Below, piece after piece: positions 59,659 to 64,000 of a stretch of 64,000 nucleotides of DNA. The notes beneath the pieces are model-generated. The model saw only the letters and a list, made by a program, of their open reading frames with translations, was not told the DNA's origin and did no database searches. The translations under genes and the position numbers were made by a program. Numbering within the stretch: position 1 is the first letter of the stretch; the number at the start of each line of letters is the position of its first letter. The DNA is from Viola odorata. Its lineage: Eukaryota; Streptophyta; Magnoliopsida; Malpighiales; Violaceae. The stretch spans positions 55,092,327-55,156,326 of the forward strand of contig OY829539.1 in NCBI GenBank assembly GCA_963691705.1. The letters run 5' to 3'.

Positions 59659-60151
59659 CTCCTTTTTTCGAAACCACATGCCCAAGGACAATTCCTTGAT
59701 CTACCATAAAATGGCATTTTTCATAGTTTAAAACTAAGCATGTATCAACACATCTTTTTAAAATATTTTTCAAATTATGTAAGCATTGTTCAAAATTATT
59801 ACCGTAAACAGTAAAATCATCCATAAACACCTCTATGCTTTTCTCTACATACTCGGAAAAGATGCTTACCATGCACCTTTGAAAGGTGGATGGTGCATTG
59901 CACAGCCCAAATGGCATGCGTCTGTAGGCGAACGTTCCAAAAGGACAAGTGAACGTCGTCTTCTCTTGGTCTTCGGGTGCAATAGGGATTTGATGAAACC
60001 CTGAGTAGCCGTCCAAGAAGCAATAGTGAGACTTTCCAGTAAGTCTCTCTACCATTTGGTCGATAAATGGCAAAGGAAAATGATCTTTCCTTGTCACTTG
60101 ATTCAACCTCCTGTAATCTATGCAAACCCTCCATCTGTTCTGGATCCTTGT
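59648..60151 (-). pseudogene. Athila reverse transcriptase fragment (Y4)
   Basis: Same RT fragment as in Y2, with FMDDFTVYG. N- and C-terminally truncated. Confidence 0.9.
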
Positions 60152-61121
60152 TGTTCTCTGGAAGTTGTTGTACCGCTAAAACATCTTGAACCAAATTTAC
60201 TCTCTCTATACCTGCAATTTTCTTTTTGTTAGTGCATAGTTCTTTAAAAATTTTAGCATAAAAGGGGACTTTCACAATTAAGTCCAACATAGGTATATTA
60301 ATAGATATTTTCCCAAAAATATTCATAAAGTCTCTTGCTTCATCTTGCTTTTTCTCTTTTGAAGATCTAGGAGGAAATGGTGGAGGAATTTCCATTACTT
60401 CCTCTTTCTGGTCAGGCTTGGCCACTGGTTTGGCCAAGACAGGTTCTGTCCTTACCGTTTCCGTGACAACTGCAGGCTTGGCCAACACTGCTTCCGTTTC
60501 AGTTTCTTCCTCTTCTTCCTCATCCATTTCTTGCGACTGAATTTTATTCAATTCCTGGTCTGTTTTCGCACCCTCTCTCTCTGGTAACACAACTCCACTC
60601 CTTAAACTCATGGCACTAACATTGTGCGCGGGGTTGTTCACCGCTGTAGAAGGTAATTTGCCTTGATTGACCATCTGATTGATTTGCTTCTGCATTTCAG
60701 CCAAACTGGATTGTGTCGATTGCATCAATTTCTTCTGCATCTCAACCAAGCTCTTAAGTGTATCCTCCATAGAAGGGCCTGCAATCTGCAAAGGTTGAGG
60801 GGCAGATGGCAGCTGGGGTACGGAGGCTTGGCCAGGATTCAGATTTGAAGGGCGAGGTATGAAATGCTGGAAGTTAACGGGTGGTTGTTGCTGAGGTGCA
60901 TTCTGATTTTGGTTCTGATTTGGAGGGGCTGGATCTCTCCACCTAAAATTTGAATGGCCTCTCCATGAGTATTTATTACTTCTTTGAGGAAAGTTTTGCA
61001 TACTCCCTTGGTTCTGTACATAAGCCGCATTCATTTGTGTCGTATCTTCTGGGTGTTGCACCATATAACAGTTATTGGTTTGATGATCTTGTTGCTGGCA
61101 TATCACGCATACTGAAGCTAG
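60111..61121 (-). pseudogene. Athila gag, C-terminal half, fused to RT (Y4)
   Basis: Same as 35250-36260. One substitution in the zinc knuckle (CVICQQQ instead of CAICQQQ) and one SNP near 61008 distinguish it from Y2. The in-frame TAG before the knuckle is shared. Confidence 0.85.
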
Positions 61122-61988
61122 CTACTCTTGATTTGGACTTCCTGTGGGCATTTGACTTGAAAAATTAACAGAAATATTTTTGACCATATCAGTTAAATCA
61201 TTAAGTTTTTTATCAACGTCAATTGCATTTAGAGTAGAAGGGATAGAGTTTCTATCCGAAGTAAGATTATTTTGGCAGTTGTCCGCCATTGTCTGTAGTA
61301 GCAGCTTGGCCCTTGTGATGGTCAAGTCTTGTAGCCCTCCTCTTACTGCCGCGTCAACTTTTTCTTTACTGGTAAGGAGCATCCCGTCATAGAAATATTG
61401 GATCATTGTTTGATCTGCAACCCCATGTGTAGGGCAAACCTCCTGTAGCTCACGGAATCGTTGATGGTACTCACTGAAACCTTCGTTGTTTCTCTGCTGG
61501 ATAGCTGCCATGTTCTTTCTAGCTATCTCAGCTTTCGTTGCATTCCAGAACTTGTTAAGAAAAAGAGTAGACATCTCTGCCCATGTGTTAACAGTGTTGT
61601 GTGGTAGACTATAAAACCAATTCTGAGCCGCTCCTTCTAGAGAACTTGGGAAGGCTTTCAGTTTCGCTCTCTCAATGTTGGTTGCCACAGGCTTCATAAT
61701 CTCACACTGAACGTGTAAGTTCCTGAGATGTCTAAATGAATTTTCATTTGAGTGGCCATAGAACTTAGGAAGGTTGGCCACCATATTGGTCTTTATAGAC
61801 CAATCATTAGGTACAGCTGGGCAGTTGATATAGGAAAATGTTTCCTGTTCCCCTGTTTTGTTCAGCTCTCTCATTGTCGGTTCTGGACGGTTTTCTACCA
61901 TGGCTAGATTGAAGAGTGCGTCTTGGTCAGAGTGTTGGCCAAGATTGGGGTCTGAACTGTAGGTTGTTTCGGAACTGGAGGTTTCCAA
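61122..61988 (-). pseudogene. Athila gag, N-terminal half (Y4)
   Basis: 288 codons. It differs from 36261-37127 at about six residues (for example DALFNL for DAFFNL, ENSFRH for ENPFRH, AAVRGG for AAVGGG). Confidence 0.92.
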
Positions 61989-62120
61989 TTCACTTTCTTC
62001 CTAGGCTGCTCGAAGTCGAGCTTGCCTCCTAAGTTGTGCTTCGGTCCTTGTGAGATTGGGATTACAAGGTCATCAACTGTCATAAAATATAATAAAAGAA
62101 ACTACAAATACCGTTAGAGA

Positions 62121-62138
62121 TCCCCGGCAACGGCGCCA
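62121..62138 (-). promoter_or_regulatory. Primer-binding site of Athila element (Y4)
   Basis: TGGCGCCGTTGCCGGGGA on the minus strand, as in Y2. Confidence 0.9.
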
Positions 62139-62143
62139 AAATT

Positions 62144-63667
62144 TGATCGGGCGCCGAACGCGTCAAATATAAGAGTGAAATAGGTATAGAAATGGGGGTA
62201 GAAGTACAACTTATCACTATCCTACAACGGATTGTAGATTGTGGTAAGAGGATCATCACAGAGACCTCTTGGGGATCCTAGTTTCTAGTTGACTTCCTCG
62301 TCACTGGATGTGGTTTGGGTGAATCTGAAAAGTAAAGACAAAAACAAAGAGAAATAAAATAGTTCAGAGTAGTCTTGGCTGGAGTCTTGGCCAAGATAGG
62401 GGTCAGGACTGTGAGATGTTGAATAAAAGGGGATTCTAGGTAAGGGTGATATGAGAGCTTCTGTCCTTATGATCCGATCACTGATTCAGGAGTATTTGTC
62501 TCTAAATTTGTAGTATTGCTATAGAGTGGAGGTACTCCTGTTCACTCCTTTCTTCCCTCCTATTCAAATTATCTGGCGGGTGCTCCCTTTCCTGATAATC
62601 CTAGCCAAGGGACACCTTGCTAGTTAAAGGGTTTATCCGTTTGACTGCTGTCTTGAATGGTTGTTCGCTTCCTCAATGGTATAGGGGAAGACAGTACCTA
62701 GCCAAGTTGTCTCCCTATGGAGACCCTAGGTCGTCAATCTGATCTTGGTCTAGATCAATTATTCCTTTTAGTCTGGCGCGAGACTAGTTACCTTCTTGGC
62801 CTAGCCGACGGGTGCTCCCTTTCCTTCTAGGCCGGTTGCAACTCTTCTCTCCTAGAGTACAAGAATGATCAGGTCTTGTCTCTAGTGAGTAAGCGATTTC
62901 ATAAACTTAAGGAATAATCAAATACGAATGATAGAGACTGTTAGGGACGATTTGATCTCACGAAATCATAAGAACAAAGCTCTTCAACCCTTACCAAGAA
63001 TGGGTGTTTAGTTACTCATACTCATGGGTATAAAATAAATAAATTTGTTTGCATAATAAAATAGATCCGAGAATTAAATTCTGGAGCAAAAGGGAATTTT
63101 TATTAATTGGAGAAGAAGAAGTCGGAGAAGAGATAACTACGGAAAGAAGTAAGTCTGATTTAAATACCAGCTAAATCTTCCTAATCCTATTCTAACTCAA
63201 ACTCTTCAAAATTCTAACAAGAAAGTAACAATGTTTTAAATTTGAAAATAAAATCGCAAATACAAAAGAGGGAGATCCCATATAGGATTCTTCAAAAGAT
63301 TGGCTTCAAATCCCTCTAGATTTTCTGGACAGTTGCGACTTGCCAGCTTACAAGGCCCATGTGAAGCAAGGCCCAAAAGGTCGCGCCGCTGCTCTCTCAA
63401 GATTTGCCTATCGCGAATGAGTCTTGGCCAAGCTTGCGGCCAAGACGAAGTGGTGCTCGATACTCCGGTGCGCATAGGTGTCTTGGCCAAGCTCTAGGCC
63501 AAGACGATCTGTAAATCAGCTTCAAAGCTTCACAATCAAAATTCTCCACCAAAATGCCTCCAAAACAGAACTGTCAAAGTATGAGGAGAAAAAGGAAAAT
63601 CAATAGATTTATTGCCCAAATAACAAATAAATGGGCAGTAAAAATATGATTAAATGCAATGTAATCA
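62144..63667 (-). repeat. Athila 5' LTR (Y4)
   Basis: 1524 bp. Right flank TATATATACTAAG has no MITE, unlike Y1 and Y2. Confidence 0.88.
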
Positions 63668-64000
63668 TATATATACTAAGAATTATTTTTTTGACAAAAT
63701 TTGCAAAATGAGTAGCTCGAGATTCTCTCTATTGTGGTTTTCAATGAGGTTGATTTCTCCCAATGGATTGGGATGCTTTTACACTTCACATGTGGTGCGT
63801 GGAATGGTTTCTTATTTTCATTTCTTTTTTCTCTCATATTGGAGGAACACTTCATATTTTATACTATGTTCGTATCGAATTTATTTTTAATACTAATAGT
63901 CGATGAATACCCATATGATACTTGTCTGACTCACTAATTCTCGTAATTTACTTTTTTTATCATAATTCTACATAAAAAAGAGGGAAGTCTTGTAAGCCTT

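Larger units (their letters stand above)
59659..63667 (-). mobile_element. Athila-lineage element, deleted, Y4 copy
   Basis: Same structure as 34798-38807: 5' LTR 62144-63667, PBS 62121-62138, gag halves, gag-RT fusion, RT fragment. Ends at the same TRIM junction. Confidence 0.9.
55725..64000 (-). repeat. Y block copy 4 (Y4), cut by window end
   Basis: Begins GATCCCTTAGAAGG as Y1 does, but from about 55780 it follows Y2, including the TRIM/Athila insertion. 55725-58531 has no gene I can support; an old Athila-LTR-like fragment is at about 57078-57657. 63670-64000 matches the cyclotide-upstream segment. Confidence 0.88.

Overview
The window is plant nuclear DNA. It is AT-rich, full of nested LTR retrotransposons, MITEs and hAT-like elements, and it holds one complete gene for a bracelet-type cyclotide precursor (43163-43504, minus strand). 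A single-domain precursor with an ER signal, a pro-region, a six-cysteine knot and a short tail after the ligation Asn is most typical of Violaceae (Viola and relatives), so I infer a violet-family genome. This is a family-level inference from one gene.

Left part (1-21361) is a nest of Ty3/gypsy elements. Element B is a Tat-lineage element on the plus strand. Its 3' LTR is 20751-21361 and its internal region carries antisense ORFs. It was entered twice. Element A, a second Tat-lineage copy on the minus strand (5' LTR 7501-8113, running left out of the window), cuts the end of one antisense ORF of B and supplies its stop codon. Element C is a complete chromovirus/CRM-like element of 7868 bp (11708-19575, two 731-bp LTRs, 5-bp duplication AGCCC). 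It splits another antisense ORF of B, which becomes an unbroken 125-codon frame once C is removed. A has lost part of gag, protease, RT and RNase H. C has gag frameshifts and one premature stop in pol.

Right part (21362-64000) is a duplicated cyclotide locus. Two kinds of block alternate. Y blocks (25897-30864, 30865-40237, 40238-44768, 55725-end) each carry a cyclotide coding segment. X blocks (21362-25896, 46271-50673, 50674-55724) each carry a 261-bp Stowaway-like MITE and a hAT-like element with internal tandem repeats and a tRNA-like Pol III promoter module. Only Y3 has a complete cyclotide gene with a TATA box. Y1, Y2 and Y4 keep the last 60-65 codons, including the whole mature domain, but have lost the promoter, signal peptide and most of the pro-region. 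In Y2 and Y4 the missing part is replaced by a TRIM tandem array joined to an internally deleted Athila-type element. In Y1 most of that insertion was later removed. Y2 and Y4 are collinear over about 8 kb with only 1-bp net length changes, so the duplication is very recent or an assembly artefact.

Outside the transposons and the cyclotide family, the only other gene candidate is an acidic 165-residue ORF of unknown function (45785-46282), whose last codons form one edge of the X-block tandem duplication. I see no bacterial features, CRISPR array or rRNA.
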